Part shown: positions 25,441 to 37,530 of the stretch, piece after piece | Layout of the letters: every line of letters starts with the position of its first letter | Position numbering within the stretch: the stretch's first letter is position 1 | NCBI GenBank assembly: GCA_037833965.1 | Contig: AP031353.1 | Location: 1,428,501-1,492,500, forward strand | DNA from: Marchantia polymorpha subsp. ruderalis | Taxonomy: Eukaryota; Streptophyta; Marchantiopsida; Marchantiales; Marchantiaceae | Length of the DNA stretch: 64,000 bases | Direction of reading: 5' to 3' | Program-made: the position numbers and the translations under genes | The notes under the pieces: generated by a model | Databases searched by the model: none | Told to the model about the DNA's origin: nothing | Seen by the model: the letters and a program-made list of their open reading frames with translations, nothing else

Positions 25441-26271
25441 ACCTGGAGAACAGTCTCCTTACTCAGGGCCCTGTCGTAAACGAGGAGTGTGCCAATTTGG
25501 TCAGACTACATACAGCGTCGAAACCATTAGAACAAACCCATATCCTCCCTACCAGCACCTGGATCCAACATCAGCACTCACTTCCTCATGAATGGTTTAT
25601 CGTCGTCGATCAAATGGACACATGTCTATAGCTCAAAGCTGGAACCTCATAGAGTGTTCCTCATCCTCGTAATGTTCACGGTCCAGCTCCATGAGTATTC
25701 TACCAAAATGTGAAATCATGGCCCATATTGACCATGCAAAGAGTCTTCTGGATGGTTAAGAGGGAGCTGGGCAATCTGCCCCCATCAAACTTGGACTAGA
25801 CCAGGAATGCTGAAGCTTAAAGTAACTGTTGAAAGTACCGTCTTCTCGACTCACGAAACTAATGGAGGAACATGGACTTGCTGAAATTTGCGGGGGGACC
25901 GGAGACCAATTCAACGGTAGGAGTGCGATCCTGGACGCAGTCCCGCCGAAGACTGGAATGCCTTCAAGGATTGGACGAGGCGGAAAAGAATCGTTTACTC
26001 CGAGGAGGGATGCGAGATGAGATGGAACATTCGCAGGCCGCAATTCGGAAGTAGAATGGTCCAAGCGGTCAAAGGGGAGGATCCCCAGGCTTTCCAAAAG
26101 AGGAGGAAAAGAGCTCGTAGCGATGATCACGAGTTTCGCTTTTTCGCGAAAAGAGCGAAAGCGAAACTGGAGTTCCAAAACCTCGGAAATCCTTGCGCAA
26201 CGCTCGCGACTGTCGCGATTCAACGCCGACTGTTGCAACTGACCTTCCATCTCGCAGCACGAGGCGAAAAA

Positions 26272-26301
26272 CACGTGCGAGTTCTCAGAACGCGCCACGT
26301 G
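26272..26301. promoter_or_regulatory. Paired G-boxes (CACGTG)
   Basis: Perfect CACGTG hexamers lie at 26272-26277 and 26296-26301, 24 bases apart. Two more are at 26664-26669 and 26991-26996 (in GCACGTGC), and one at 27939-27944 in ACX3 intron 1. G-boxes are sites for plant bZIP and bHLH factors. Binding is inferred, not shown. Confidence 0.5.
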
Positions 26302-27142
26302 GAGTCCAGTTGTGTGACTTTCGCGGACGAGCCAGACCCCGAGCTCGCCACGCCAGCGCGTTTCGGCCGCAGGATGTCCTCACTGCCACAACTTTGCGTC
26401 CCGTACAAGTACGATTCCGTCAGTCGGCCGTCGTTTTCCAAATCTGCCTCTGCCGCAACAATCTCCGACTCCCGGCTTTCCCCTCTCTTGCGATAATCAC
26501 GACTTCCCTTCGGACATTAATAATGAGACTTCCGAATTTTTAAGAATTTAATCTGTCTTCTCTACAAAGGCGGTGGCACTGTGTTTGGAAACTATTGCAG
26601 TCAAGGACGACATCAAGTTGAAAACACACTTTGGGATGCCAAAGCATGGAACTCGCTTATATGCACGTGCCGGAACTCCTACGTCAGACAACTCGAGCGT
26701 TATCGCAACTCCAAAAATGAAAATGAAGCAGTGCTGTACATAGACAGTGTGGCTCAAATGTTCAAAGAAAACATTGTGATATTATCAACCCTCTTTCTCT
26801 GGCAAAAATATATTATTATTCTTACCCGCAGAGGAAGACACAATGATAGGAACTCAAGAGCTGAGCTTTTCACCTACCAAGCTTTGAAACCACGACTCTC
26901 TGATCGAGAAAAACAGGTTCCCAGTGCCTCAGTCTCGGCACTCCACAAGCTCCGCTCCCTTGGCACATAAATAAAAAAATTCGCTGCGAGCACGTGCTAA
27001 TTCTTGCGAATTGTTCTCGCATGTGCAAGAATAAACGTATATATGTCGTCTTGTAGGATCGGAGTCCCCTTATGCGTCCACGGACTTTGGCTTTCCGGCG
27101 TACGGAAGATGCGTCATGCGGACGCTCGGAAAAGTGCTGCAC

Positions 27143-27148
27143 TATAAA
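27143..27148 (+). promoter_or_regulatory. Candidate TATA box of ACX3
   Basis: TATAAA in the context GCACTATAAACGG, about 435 bases upstream of the ACX3 start. A leader of about 400 bases, or a leader intron, would be needed. Confidence 0.4.
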
Positions 27149-27581
27149 CGGAAGCGGGGTACAAGGGACCGGGACATGGGACTCGGGACTCCGAAGGGGA
27201 AGGCGAGAGGCGAGGAGAGGATGAAGCTTCGGTGAACTCGGTGGCGAGTTCGACGAATCGCGGGGAAGCATATCAACGACTGCCTCGCGCATTCGAAATA
27301 TAGAATTCCGGGAAGTGGATTGAGGCGCTCGGTTGAGTGTGGAGTGGTGCAGAATTTGGCGTGCAGTAGGAATCTTCCCCTTTCTCATTGATCTGATCCT
27401 TCATTATCATCTTCGTCCCTTTCTGTTTCTGTATGTTGGCGCCGAGAGGGAAGGAGAGGAGAAGAGAGGAGAGTCTTGATTCAGTTTTTCAGAACGCGAA
27501 GGGGAGGACGAGAGGAGCGGAATTCTTTCCATTGCGGCCTCTGAGTGTGAAGAATCGTGAGCGTGATTGAGCGTGTTAGAG

Positions 27582-30500
27582 ATGGAGAACGGTGGGAATC
27601 GTCTGGCTTGGAGAGCATCCGTGTTAGCCAAGCATTTCTCGCAAATTCCGCCATCTCCTCAAAATGCCTTGGCTGGTGTTCCGTGTCTGCAATACGGCTC
27701 TCCCGAAGAAAATTCTGGTGAGAATTGCCCCTCCCCCCCGGCGTGAGCACACTCCAATTTTTTTCTGTGTGCAGCTTTTAAATCTCGTGGTTATTGAGTC
27801 TTCACTGCCCTCTGTGAGGGCCGCGAATTCCCTCGATCGCTTATTTTTCGCAGGCTGTCTTCTGTTTGAAAATCATATTTCTCTGACGCCGTTCAACGCT
27901 GTAGAACAAATTTCCGCTTTTGCCACCCTCTTGGAACCCACGTGATTTTTAAGAATAAATTATGCGTAAATTATTTATATTTCGGCTCGTGCCTTTTGTC
28001 TCAACTTGTAGACAAGCATGCCTCACTCTGTTGTCTTGTCCAGTCGTAACTGGCGCACGGACATACCTGCCAGTATGAATTTGTTCTTGCTTTTACTTCT
28101 GAGTAGTTTTCCGGACCAGAGTAAAATGTCAAGACCTTTAACTACATAACGGCCTTCAAGTCTTCAGCTTGATTCCTGAAGCTGAACAAACTTATGGTAA
28201 ACCAGCATGTGAAGTAACTCGAGTACGAGAATACGAAGTTGGAAGTGTTCTGTTGTTCACAAATTCATCAGTTTGCGGCTCTTACGGACTGCACTTCTCG
28301 CCGATGTTCACTGATTTTGCGTGTTTACTCCAATGTTCGGTTTTTTTAAGCTCCCTTCAAGTTTATGCGCTTATCATTCTTATTTATTCATCTTTTGACG
28401 TGAACCTTTTAGTTACTGTTATGCTAATGTAGTCGTGATTTTGCAGGAAAACCTGCCTTTGACATAACTGTAATGCGGAAGCTTATGGACGGTCACAGCG
28501 TCGAGGTTCGTGATCAATGTTTCGAGCTCATGCGGAAAAACGAACTGTTCCACCTGAAAACGGGCGGAAGTACAACTTTTCTCGGTGTTGACTACGGTGC
28601 TCTCCTGCATACACAAAGAGAAATCACTATGGAGAGGCTTATGTACATGAGGGACAGTGGAGTGTTCAAAGGCCTTCTCACGGTTAACACAATGGAGCAA
28701 TACCTGACCACATCGGCAGTGTTCGAATGCATGTCGTTGTTTGACCATTCCCTTTCTATCAAGGCCGGCGTCCATTTTCACTTATGGTAATATACCGGTA
28801 GAAAGTGCATCGGGTAACCGAAAGTGCATTGTTAAACCTGTATTGTATTCATTGCGATTTACTCATAGTATGATTTATACCATATTATTTGGAACAGAAA
28901 CTGCTTGAATTTGAGGTAAACTGCTTGAGGTCTTATATGCACTTCCATGCGCCACATGGATGTCAGTGTCCATTTCAATTCAGCTCGTCAGTTGTGACAG
29001 GATATCTGTGCTAGTCAGTAGAAACCATAAGAATAGTTTCTGTGCCCAGATTCAGCCGTGGCTTTTCGCAGTGGCTAATGCTTGAATACTTTATCACCGC
29101 TTCAGGGGTGGAGCTGTCTTGTTTCTCGGAACAAAACGGCATCATGACAAATGGTTGAAAGTTACTGAAGAATTCGGTATCCGTGGTTGTTTCGCAATGA
29201 CTGAACTGGGACACGGGAGCAATGTAAGCACACCTTTTCCAATCGAACGTTGAAGTTGACTTGTCATTGTCAAAACTTTATATTTTCACCAGGGTTTGTT
29301 GAGGTGAATTTATTCTCTACAACTTTCCTTTCTGCTGCTGCGTCTAGACTAGTCCTCTCTCTCTCTGCTTAGAGTTGTTATAGAGCCTGATTCACATGCT
29401 CACGATTAGCGTTTTTTATGGCCAGGTTCGTGGTATAGAAACAGTGACTACCTACGATCCAACTACCCAAGAGTTTATTATAAATACCCCTTGCGAATCT
29501 GCTCAAAAGTACTGGATTGGAGGAGCAGCTCAGGTACTTAATACTCTTTCCAAATTGGAAATTGCCATGTTGTGGCGTAGTACTGCTTTGTATTAGTTGA
29601 TCACCTTTTCAATTATGAACTTCATATATTTTGCATCACTCGCTCTTTTACCAAACAGATTACACGCTTAATGTTTAGAGGCTAACAAAAAACTATGTTC
29701 TGAATGAATACCTAACCTTATCATCTTTCATTTGGCAGCATGCAACGCATACCATCGTGTTCTCTCAGCTCTATATTGGAGGAAAGAATGAGGGTGTGCA
29801 CGCTTTAATTTGTCAAATTCGAGACTCAAACGGCAAAATCTGCCCTGGTGTGAGAATAGCAGATTGTGGTCTCAAAATCGGTCTGAATGGAGTGGACAAT
29901 GGACGTCTCTGGTATGCAGTCATGACTCATCAAGCGAAGATCTCTCGTCGATGTTTATCACAGTTGGAGATGAATAGATGTGATTGTGACTCAGGAGAGT
30001 TCATTATTTGTAGTGTCCTCTGTTGTGGTGTTACCTTCATGAGTGTTTCTGGCAACTTTTTGCCCTTGATGAAGCAAATAAAGGAAAACTTTGTCATTTC
30101 TACATTCTCTTGAGAGTCAAACTGAAATACTTGATCATACGAAGAGAGCATAGTTTGACTTGATATGATGTGTTGACGTGGTTTTGAAGGTTTGATAATG
30201 TACGTGTTCCTAGAGAAAATTTGCTGAACTCTGTCGCCGACGTCACACCTGAAGGAAAGTACGTGAGTTCGATCACCGATCCTGATCAGGTAAGAGTCTT
30301 TTTCTATATATAGAATATCAATTTAGTTTTCTTCTGCCTACCATTATCTTTGTTTAGTCAAAGATTCGTAATCATCTCGGCTCGCTAGACGAGTGCGAGA
30401 TTGTTCCTAATGTCAGGTGCAGTCAGAAATGCACAATAGCGTTCCTGTTAACCGCGTTTGCTGCTTACTTCCTGGGCTAAGCTACCAATGACTTTCTTTT

Positions 30501-33500
30501 TGGCAGAGATTCGGTGCGTTTATGGCTCCCTTGACCACAGGTCGAGTAACTATTGCAGTTGCCGCTGTCTATCAATCTAAGGTTAGCTACATCAACCTAA
30601 AAAACTTCGCATACGCAGTATTCAGATGTTGAGGAGTGAGCTGCTTCTATGTATTCTTGTTGTCTCGTTAATTGATGTTGAGCTGTTTTGTTGTCATAAA
30701 TCAGGTGGCACTTGCAACAGCTATTCGATATGCTCTGTCGAGGCGTGCTTTTGCCATGACACCGAATCAGCCTGAGGTTTTACTTCTTGACTACCCCAGT
30801 CACCAGCAGCGGCTGCTAACTCTGCTTGCGAAATCGTCAGTAATCCTCATCCACTTGCATTCATGTCCTTGATGTTTGTATCCAAATTGTGTCTCCAAAG
30901 TTCTCCCTCGCTGCTGCTACAGTTCCAGTGAAGTGTTTGGTTTATAACTGCTCAGGTTTCAATTTATGGTTGCAAGTTCTGGGCTGTTATCATTGAATGA
31001 TATGCGTTTGCGATTGTGCAGGTATGCTATGAGTCTCGCTGGTAACAAGTTGAAGATGATCTACGGGGCTAGGACACCAGCCGATGCCAAGACTATCCAT
31101 GTCCTCTCGAGTGGTCTGAAAGCGTTGCTCACGTGGCATTTCATGCGAACCGCACAGGTATATAATTTTCCCGACTGTTATAGGTTTTATTATGAGCAAG
31201 TTCGGAGGTTCCAGCCGTGAACTTCAAAGAGTGAGAATGTTGGTGAGTTGTCAATCTTTGAGAGACCTAATCTTAATTATATTGATGTGCAGGAATGTCG
31301 GGAGGCTTGCGGTGGTCAGGGTTTGAAGACTGAAAACAAAGTAGGGCAACTGAAGGGCGAGTATGATGTCCAGTTGACCTTTGAGGGTGATAACAATGTT
31401 TTGATGCAGCAAGTAAGTATTTTTCAATCAACTGTTCCCTTCAGCATGTGCCTGTCTAGCTTGACCCAGCCCCTTGGCTCCACGGTGTAAGTGATAAGAA
31501 CGAGGAAGAAGTGACGAGGATGAAGGTGGAAATGAAAAAAGAGGACTGGTTTAAGTTGAAGGTGGTCTTTCTTAGAGTGGAGTTTGTTTAATGGTGTGTT
31601 TTATTCGATGTTTGAGGGTCAGTCTGGACAGTTCAACTAAGTCATCCACCTTTCAAGAATTAGGGTCCCAGAAAATGCTGCCTAAAACAGCGATACGCAA
31701 GGCTCGAGTTCTGAGCTTATGAAATCTGAGAGCATATCTTGCTTCAGCAGATGAGCGAGGTTTTGGCACAGTGTCGCTCTCGTATGACTAGGTTTTGCAG
31801 TCAAAATACAGCCTTACCATAGAGTATGGATTTCGCAGGGATGGAAGCAGTTCATGCGCAAGAGTTGAGAAAGAAGTGTGAATTTGAATTGAATGAAAAA
31901 TTGTCTTACATCAAACTCTTCTATTGTACTCAGGTCAGCAAGGCTTTACTGGCAGATTACTTCTCATCACTGAAGAGGAAGAAGCCTGTGAAAAGCGTGG
32001 GTCTGGATCATATGAACGCCCCTAGGCCTATCATCCCTGCAAAGTTTACCAGTGACCTTCTTAGAAACTCGAAGTTCCAAGTAAGTTCATTTTTCTCATC
32101 TTTCCCAAGTGAGCTTGAACACCATCTTTGTGGTGAGACATACAATTTCTAGGTTTGACCATTGGTCTTCTGTAAACAGCTTGCCTTGTTCCAACTACGC
32201 GAGAGGGACCTGTTAGAACGGCTTGCGGAGGATGTTACGCAAAGAGTATCAAGAGGAGTATCACCCGCAGAGGCTGCTAACCAGGTAAGGACATAGTAGT
32301 ATGTTTCAGTTTCACTCAAATTTTACCTCCATTGAACTTGTGATATACCTTTGCTTGAGTCGGTGGGTAAGAGAGAGGATTATCTTCTTGACGTAGTGCA
32401 TGTGCAAACAGTCATTGTGTAAAGCATTAGTGGGGCTTTACCTCCGGATATCTCAATCCTGCAAGTTTATGCGGTGCGTAGTCGATGTCAGTATAGAGTT
32501 TGCGACTTACCAAGGTTTGTATGTGGATGTTGTTCGTATCAGAGTTATCAACTAGGATGCAGATTGGGTGAGGCTTTCAGTGAGAAGCAAGTTCTTGAAG
32601 CTCATCTTGCCGCTGAAACTGAACAAACCGGTTCAATCAAGGTACGTGCGAGTTCCTATCAATGAACATATAACGTTTTTGACCATCGTATGGTTTAAAG
32701 GACGTAATGTGCTTAACCCAAGTAATAAGGAAGTAGTTTGTAAATGGTACGACTTAATCGTTTTCTTTTTGAGTCGTATGTGAAAGGAGCTTATTGCATT
32801 TATTAGAAGTGTCTGGAGTAGAGAGCCAGTAATTAGGCCATCGAACTTTGATGCTAATCACATTTTGCATTAGGTGGTTGTGTTGAAAGCCTTGCAAAAA
32901 TCTAGCCACATACAGTTGTCATGAAATTGGATATACTGTCGTGAAATGAGTTTTCAGGCCGATCAAAATGTTGTTTTCATGTTCTAGTAATGCCCGATTT
33001 GCTTCGAATTGACGTAAGGCCGCACGTTGTGGATGGCAGGACGTGCTCGGCCTCCTGAGGAGTCTTTACGTACTCTCTGTGATTGATGAATCACCAGTAT
33101 TTTTGAGGTATATTCTGTCATAATTTTGCAGTAGTTTTTCTTTCTCTATGATTACGATTGAAGATTTTTGAGGTAGTTCGGATAATTCAGTGTTCTTATA
33201 TTTTATCTCTCAGTCATCGCCATCGGGTCTGCATTTTTCTGTCACCAAATTATCAATGCTTTCTGATACTGCTTGCGTTTGAGATGGATCGCGTCTGTCG
33301 GTTACTAACTAATGCTATCGAAATGCAATGCATGCATTGCAGGTATGGATTACTAACATCCACACAGTCACAAATTATTCATCAAGAGGTGGCCGCTTTG
33401 TGCGGTGAACTTAGACCACACGCTCTCGCCCTCGTTGACTCTCTTGGAATTCCTCTGGACTTGTTGGGGCCTATTGCCTCGGACTGGGTCGAGCACAATT

Positions 33501-33523
33501 CGTATAAGAATGTGCTGGCGTAG
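27582..33523 (+). CDS. ACX3: Peroxisomal acyl-CoA oxidase, ACX3 type, 15 exons
   Basis: This FAD enzyme of peroxisomal beta-oxidation oxidises acyl-CoA to trans-2-enoyl-CoA and makes H2O2. Exons are 27582-27717, 28447-28786, 29106-29223, 29426-29533, 29739-29911, 30190-30289, 30507-30581, 30705-30835, 31022-31157, 31293-31412, 31934-32080, 32180-32284, 32543-32641, 33040-33107 and 33343-33523. All phases fit, giving 678 residues (Arabidopsis ACX3 is about 675). Residues 11-19 (RASVLAKHF) match the PTS2 peroxisome signal R-[AL]-x5-H-[FL]. The FAD/substrate signature [12 protein letters not shown] ends at residue 198. The catalytic Glu is residue 470 in [40 protein letters not shown] and the C-terminal [12 protein letters not shown] match ACX3 rather than ACX1, 2 or 4; ACX3 prefers medium-chain substrates. 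No C-terminal PTS1 is present (ends NVLA). Nothing suggests a broken gene. Confidence 0.96.
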
Positions 33524-34111
33524 TTTTAAAAACTAAGCCAGAAAAGGTCCTGTATCCTAGTACAGATTTCTTTTTGAAATTCACCTTCGAGTGAGTTTCG
33601 AAGTCGATTACTTCCTTGTAAAGCTTATTATACGTACAGAAAATCTCATTCATCCTTCATCGATGTCGATCTTATTAGTTCCGTCCTGAAGACCTCACAA
33701 CACCGCTCGCTGGCGTACCCTTTTCACTTGAAACATATCAGAAAATCGAAGTGCTCGGGTGAGAGATAATACGGCTGGGAAGCGATAGGATCTATGCAGA
33801 TACGTAGTTCTATAACAAGCTGGTCAGATAAATATTGAATCAGCGCAGAGTGAGGGTAGCTTTTAGTCCGTGAATTTTTCATTGTACACTTTTGCGTATG
33901 AAAGTTGTTCCTCTGTCGGAACTAGCCAACTTTGTCGACCTGAGAAATGACCAATTTTGTTTCAGCCATCGTTGGAGCATGCATTTGTTGGATGGTTATT
34001 CTATTTCACATGTTCAGTCGTGATCTGTGCCTGATGGATTGTCTCGTTGTCATGCTATCACTTCTTGCATCATGTTACTGCACTTGATAATTTACTCCGA
34101 GGCAGAGCTTC

Positions 34112-34163
34112 TTGCACATGTCAATGTCTCTTCGGTAACGAACGGAGACCTTGACATGTGCAA
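34112..34163. repeat. Hairpin: 19-bp arms, 14-base loop
   Basis: The left arm (34112-34130, TTGCACATGTCAATGTCTC) and right arm (34145-34163) are reverse complements with one mismatch. The loop starts TTCG and can pair a little further. It lies about 600 bases downstream of the ACX3 stop. It could be a relic of a small inverted-repeat transposon or a transcribed hairpin. The stem is short for a plant microRNA precursor. Confidence 0.85.
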
Positions 34164-35145
34164 AATGTGCAAAATAATGTTTGTCATTATTGGATAAATA
34201 TTTGGTCGAGATAAAGCATAAAACGAGATGAATGCCGGCCGAAGGAATGCAGGTTCGAAAGTTAACAAAACGATCCAAGAAGAAAAAGTGATATGCAATA
34301 TTCTTTTTGGCGAACACGCAGACCTAGGGCTGGCAGAGGTCTAAAAGATGTGTACGGATCTCAATCCTTGTGTGTAGACAAAAATAGCAAGCCTGCAAGA
34401 GGGAGTTGGAGGATATTTTATCTCCGATAGATTGCAAAATTTTGGGAGTTGTTGTTCTCTCTATTTGCGGGTTCTAATTCAAGAAAGCTAACTTTAATAA
34501 GACTATAGACCCCTTAAGTTACTATATCATGGCAGCGAGAAATCTGCTTATGGCTGTTGTATTCGAATTAAATCCTGTCAGAACCAAAAAAAAAATTGGC
34601 CTCCGTAACAGTTTGGACAAGTGAAAACTAAAATGTGGCAGATTCTGTCCGAGTCGATCAAAGACGTTTTCGTCCCAAGTTCATAAGCTCACATTTTCAA
34701 AGAATTCCTCCAAAACCTAATGTGGCATGTTCAAATCCTAGAAAGCGGTAAGTGCTTATAAATATAATGAATACCTCCCTTTGTAGAAAGGTATACAATT
34801 TCAAATATATAAATTCTAATTATCACCACGTCGATATGCTTTCTTCATTGAATACAGTAAGCGGATAGGAACAGAGACGAAGACTTTTTAATCTGGAATT
34901 ATGGTCAACAAGGAGACACGATGAGCTCACTATCACAAAGCAGTTAGCAAACGATCGATGGGCACAGAGTGGGGTGAGCTCATGAAAAGAGCGTAACGAA
35001 GCGAGATTCGTCCACCTTCCAAATGGTCAAACCACCTACGACACGGTCCTTGTCGTGGATTAATTAAATGAAGAGGTTGGACATTACAGTTTGCTCATAC
35101 GACCTGTCAAGTATACTGTACAGCCACTTGTCATTGCGGCTGGAT

Positions 35146-35159
35146 TCGACACGTGTCGA
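35146..35159. promoter_or_regulatory. 14-bp palindrome containing a G-box
   Basis: TCGACACGTGTCGA is a perfect palindrome centred on CACGTG, a form bound well by plant bZIP/bHLH dimers. No gene is recognised within 1 kb on either side, so a regulatory role is conjecture. Confidence 0.4.
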
Positions 35160-35499
35160 TGCGCGAACACTACACTGCTTAGCAACCTGGTACCCGCAAA
35201 TCACACGCTCTCACTAAATTTGACTCAATGAAACTCACAAATCCGAATCTTGCTGAACAGAAGGTTTCTTTCTGAGTTCCCTTTCTTTCTCTTTTGGCAT
35301 TCTTCGTTCACAATCTTCGCGTGGCCCGACCTGACCTTCTGGAATATCTGGTGCGAACTTCCTCTTCGATATGGTCAGTTCGTCTGCTTCAGTTTTCCCC
35401 CGCCCCTTCCATTAGTGAATTTCGCATCTTTTCTGTAAGTAGTGAATAGGTACGTAGAGCGCTAACTCAGATGGTCAATAATATTTCCAATAGTCCTCT

Positions 35500-35877
35500 C
35501 TACGGGCACACTAGAATATCAGTGACAGCGTGTAGCCCGAATCTAAGGATCGTGAGCAACAACTTCAAGAAAAACTTGATTTTCTGTACTAGAGAGAGAG
35601 CCCACGAGATCAACTCAGCAATAGTGGCATTCTTCTTGCCAGATGGATAGTCGCATGGCTTCCGAGCGAAGGTAACGAGCAGGCTTGTCACACGGCGCAT
35701 GACTTCACTTCTATCCTTTTTTCTAAGCCTAAATTCAGTATTCAAATGATTGTCAGCTAACATTACCATCAATCTCAGGGAGAGCAGAATATAACAACTG
35801 AAGATGAGGAGAGGCGAGGTTTCAAGCTCCTCCACCCAAGGCGACATTACCTCAAAGAAATGTCCTGGATGTATGAA
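35500..35877 (-). CDS. Candidate last exon of an unrecognised gene
   Basis: A minus-strand frame of 125 codons ends at 35500. It opens after a plausible acceptor (ACAACCTTTCAG, with the exon beginning at 35877) and reads FIHPGHFFEVMSPWVEELE at its start. It has two hydrophobic stretches, LLIFSCYILLSLRLMVMLA and a C-terminal one around KIKFFLKLLLTILRFGL, with a basic segment between. I do not recognise the family and could not find a convincing upstream exon. It might be the end of a gene starting in the GC-rich block at 36.6-37.5 kb, a decayed exon, or chance. Confidence 0.28.
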   Translation of the reverse strand, partial: FIHPGHFFEVMSPWVEELETSPLLIFSCYILLSLRLMVMLADNHLNTEFRLRKKDRSEVMRRVTSLLVTFARKPCDYPSGKKNATIAELISWALSLVQKIKFFLKLLLTILRFGLHAVTDILVCP

Positions 35878-36600
35878 CTGAAAGGTTGTTTATGGTGGTG
35901 AGCAGCCCCGTGATTCTCCCTATTTCTAAAACAGCCATGTCATGGGTTCCTAACTTCTTAACATTTCCATCGAAACTATGACTTCAATTCTTCCCAAAGG
36001 AACTTCATTGAATAGTTCTTTTAGTGATCGCACAAGTTACCTTCTACATAATACTTGTACATTTTTTATATCCACTTGAATCAGAATAAGAGGAGAATAA
36101 ATACTTCAAATCAGAAAGGTAACATCATTAAACTTTGTGGTCTTCTGTATTTTACATATATCTAGAAAAAATTCTAATTTTTTTTAATATTGTCGTCAGC
36201 AAAGTCGAGAATGGTAAATCTTGCAATCCAAACTGGCGAAATTTTAGGAGTGACTGACCTGAAGGTGTGGTTCTTCTTTTCTTCTCTGTTCTTAAATGGC
36301 TCCTCCGATATCATTACAGCGTATTCAATTAATATTGGGAATGAAGATAATTGAGATATATTCACAAGTGACTATTTCAAGATGTGAAATTTGGTGGTCA
36401 AGCTTTTCTTGCCTTCGAGTCATCAATAGACATGTGCTACAATGCCTTCGACTATTAGCTTTCTTGGCTCCCACATCTCTCATCCGGATCTTAGAATTTG
36501 ATGGCGCTATGTGCCGGAGAGTTCGAACCTTGAGAGAAAAGGCCGCTGACTTGGTGGACCAGCCGAGGCGACTGACTGCTCATGAATCACCAATCACCAA

Positions 36601-36937
36601 TCACCCGTGACATGTTGGAAGAGGAATCGTTCGAAGCGGTAGAGCAGCATCATCGAGTCCTGCACTGGAACAAGACATGAGAAAGGAGCAAGTTGGGATG
36701 GCCAGATGCTTGTGACAGAAATTGCTCACCGCTTGTCCCGCCTCGAAACATCGCGTTTCCCTAGGCGCCACAGTAGAAGGTCAAGCGGGGCTGGCGAGAT
36801 CGACTGAAGGATCCGGTGCATGGCATTGCACCCCAGGCACGTCCTCGCAGCGTTCGAGTCCGCCACCCGCTCCCCGTGGAGAGTACGGGGCAGCCATGGC
36901 GCGACGGGGAACCGGACACATTACGGAAACAAATGCA

Positions 36938-36970
<33 letters not shown>

Positions 36971-37530
36971 GCTCACTCACTGTCGCATTTCTGCTGGCTC
37001 ATCTGCAGCTTATCGAGGGAAACGGACAGCGACCGCCTCTTGTCGTCAGGTCGGACAACGAGAATCCGCCACCAGAATTCCGTGGCCCATGAAACTGTGC
37101 ATGGAGGACACCCCTTCCGGTGGTGCGCGGTGGGTCCGGCTCGGCTCAGCTCACCTCAGCTCGGATTCAATGTGCAGGAGATTTGATGGGCAGCACCCAC
37201 TCCCTCCCCCAAACGCGGAAGAGCTCCGATTCAGAGACTTGGAGACGAAGAGCTGACGGCGGAAACAGGAGTGGGCACGAGGCGAGGGAGGGAGGGGGGG
37301 CCCTTGTGCCGGCGTCCGGTCGCACTCGAGGGGACGTGTGGCCGGGGGTCGTTGGACACGGTGACCCTCTCAAACACTCTCCTCCGTCCATAATGAACTC
37401 ATCCGTCGCCCGTTCCCGGTTGGCTGCAACGGTCCATAAAGTCCCCGATCCGCCCCCCTTGCAAAACATGAATCGGGAAGAATTTGCAAACAATTTTACA
37501 AATTTGAGTGGTCAACCTTACACCCCTTGA
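36601..37530. promoter_or_regulatory. Orphan GC-rich promoter-like block with (TC)n tract
   Basis: GC-rich sequence with a TC microsatellite at 36939-36970 stands out from AT-rich flanks. It resembles the blocks directly upstream of the START-domain and M16 genes. Open frames run through it in several phases on both strands, as GC-rich sequence tends to allow, and none has a recognisable domain. No known gene follows on either strand. Confidence 0.4.
36939..36970. repeat. (TC)n microsatellite
   Basis: An uninterrupted TC run of about 30 bases in the GC-rich block, followed by further CT-rich sequence. Confidence 0.95.

Larger units (their letters stand above)
25441..27581. other. Upstream region of ACX3; doubtful frames only
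   Basis: There are overlapping open frames of up to 180 codons on both strands at 25756-26298 (minus) and 26017-26496 (plus). They overlap each other, show no known domain and do not splice onward, so I do not call them genes. The region has several perfect CACGTG G-boxes and a TATA-like box, listed separately, and probably serves as the ACX3 promoter and leader. Confidence 0.55.
33524..36600. other. Intergenic after ACX3; one candidate exon
   Basis: Includes the ACX3 3' flank, the hairpin at 34112-34163, a palindromic G-box at 35146-35159 and a possible minus-strand exon at 35500-35877. The remainder has only short open frames and nothing recognised. Confidence 0.55.

Noticed and set aside
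25756-26496. Overlapping frames of 180 (minus) and 159 (plus) codons
   Set aside because: They overlap each other on opposite strands, match no family I know and do not extend by splicing. The region is better explained as ACX3 upstream DNA.
36722-37530. Several plus- and minus-strand frames in the GC-rich block
   Set aside because: All phases are open because of GC richness. Translations are low-complexity (for example ERERER and SLSLSL from the TC tract).
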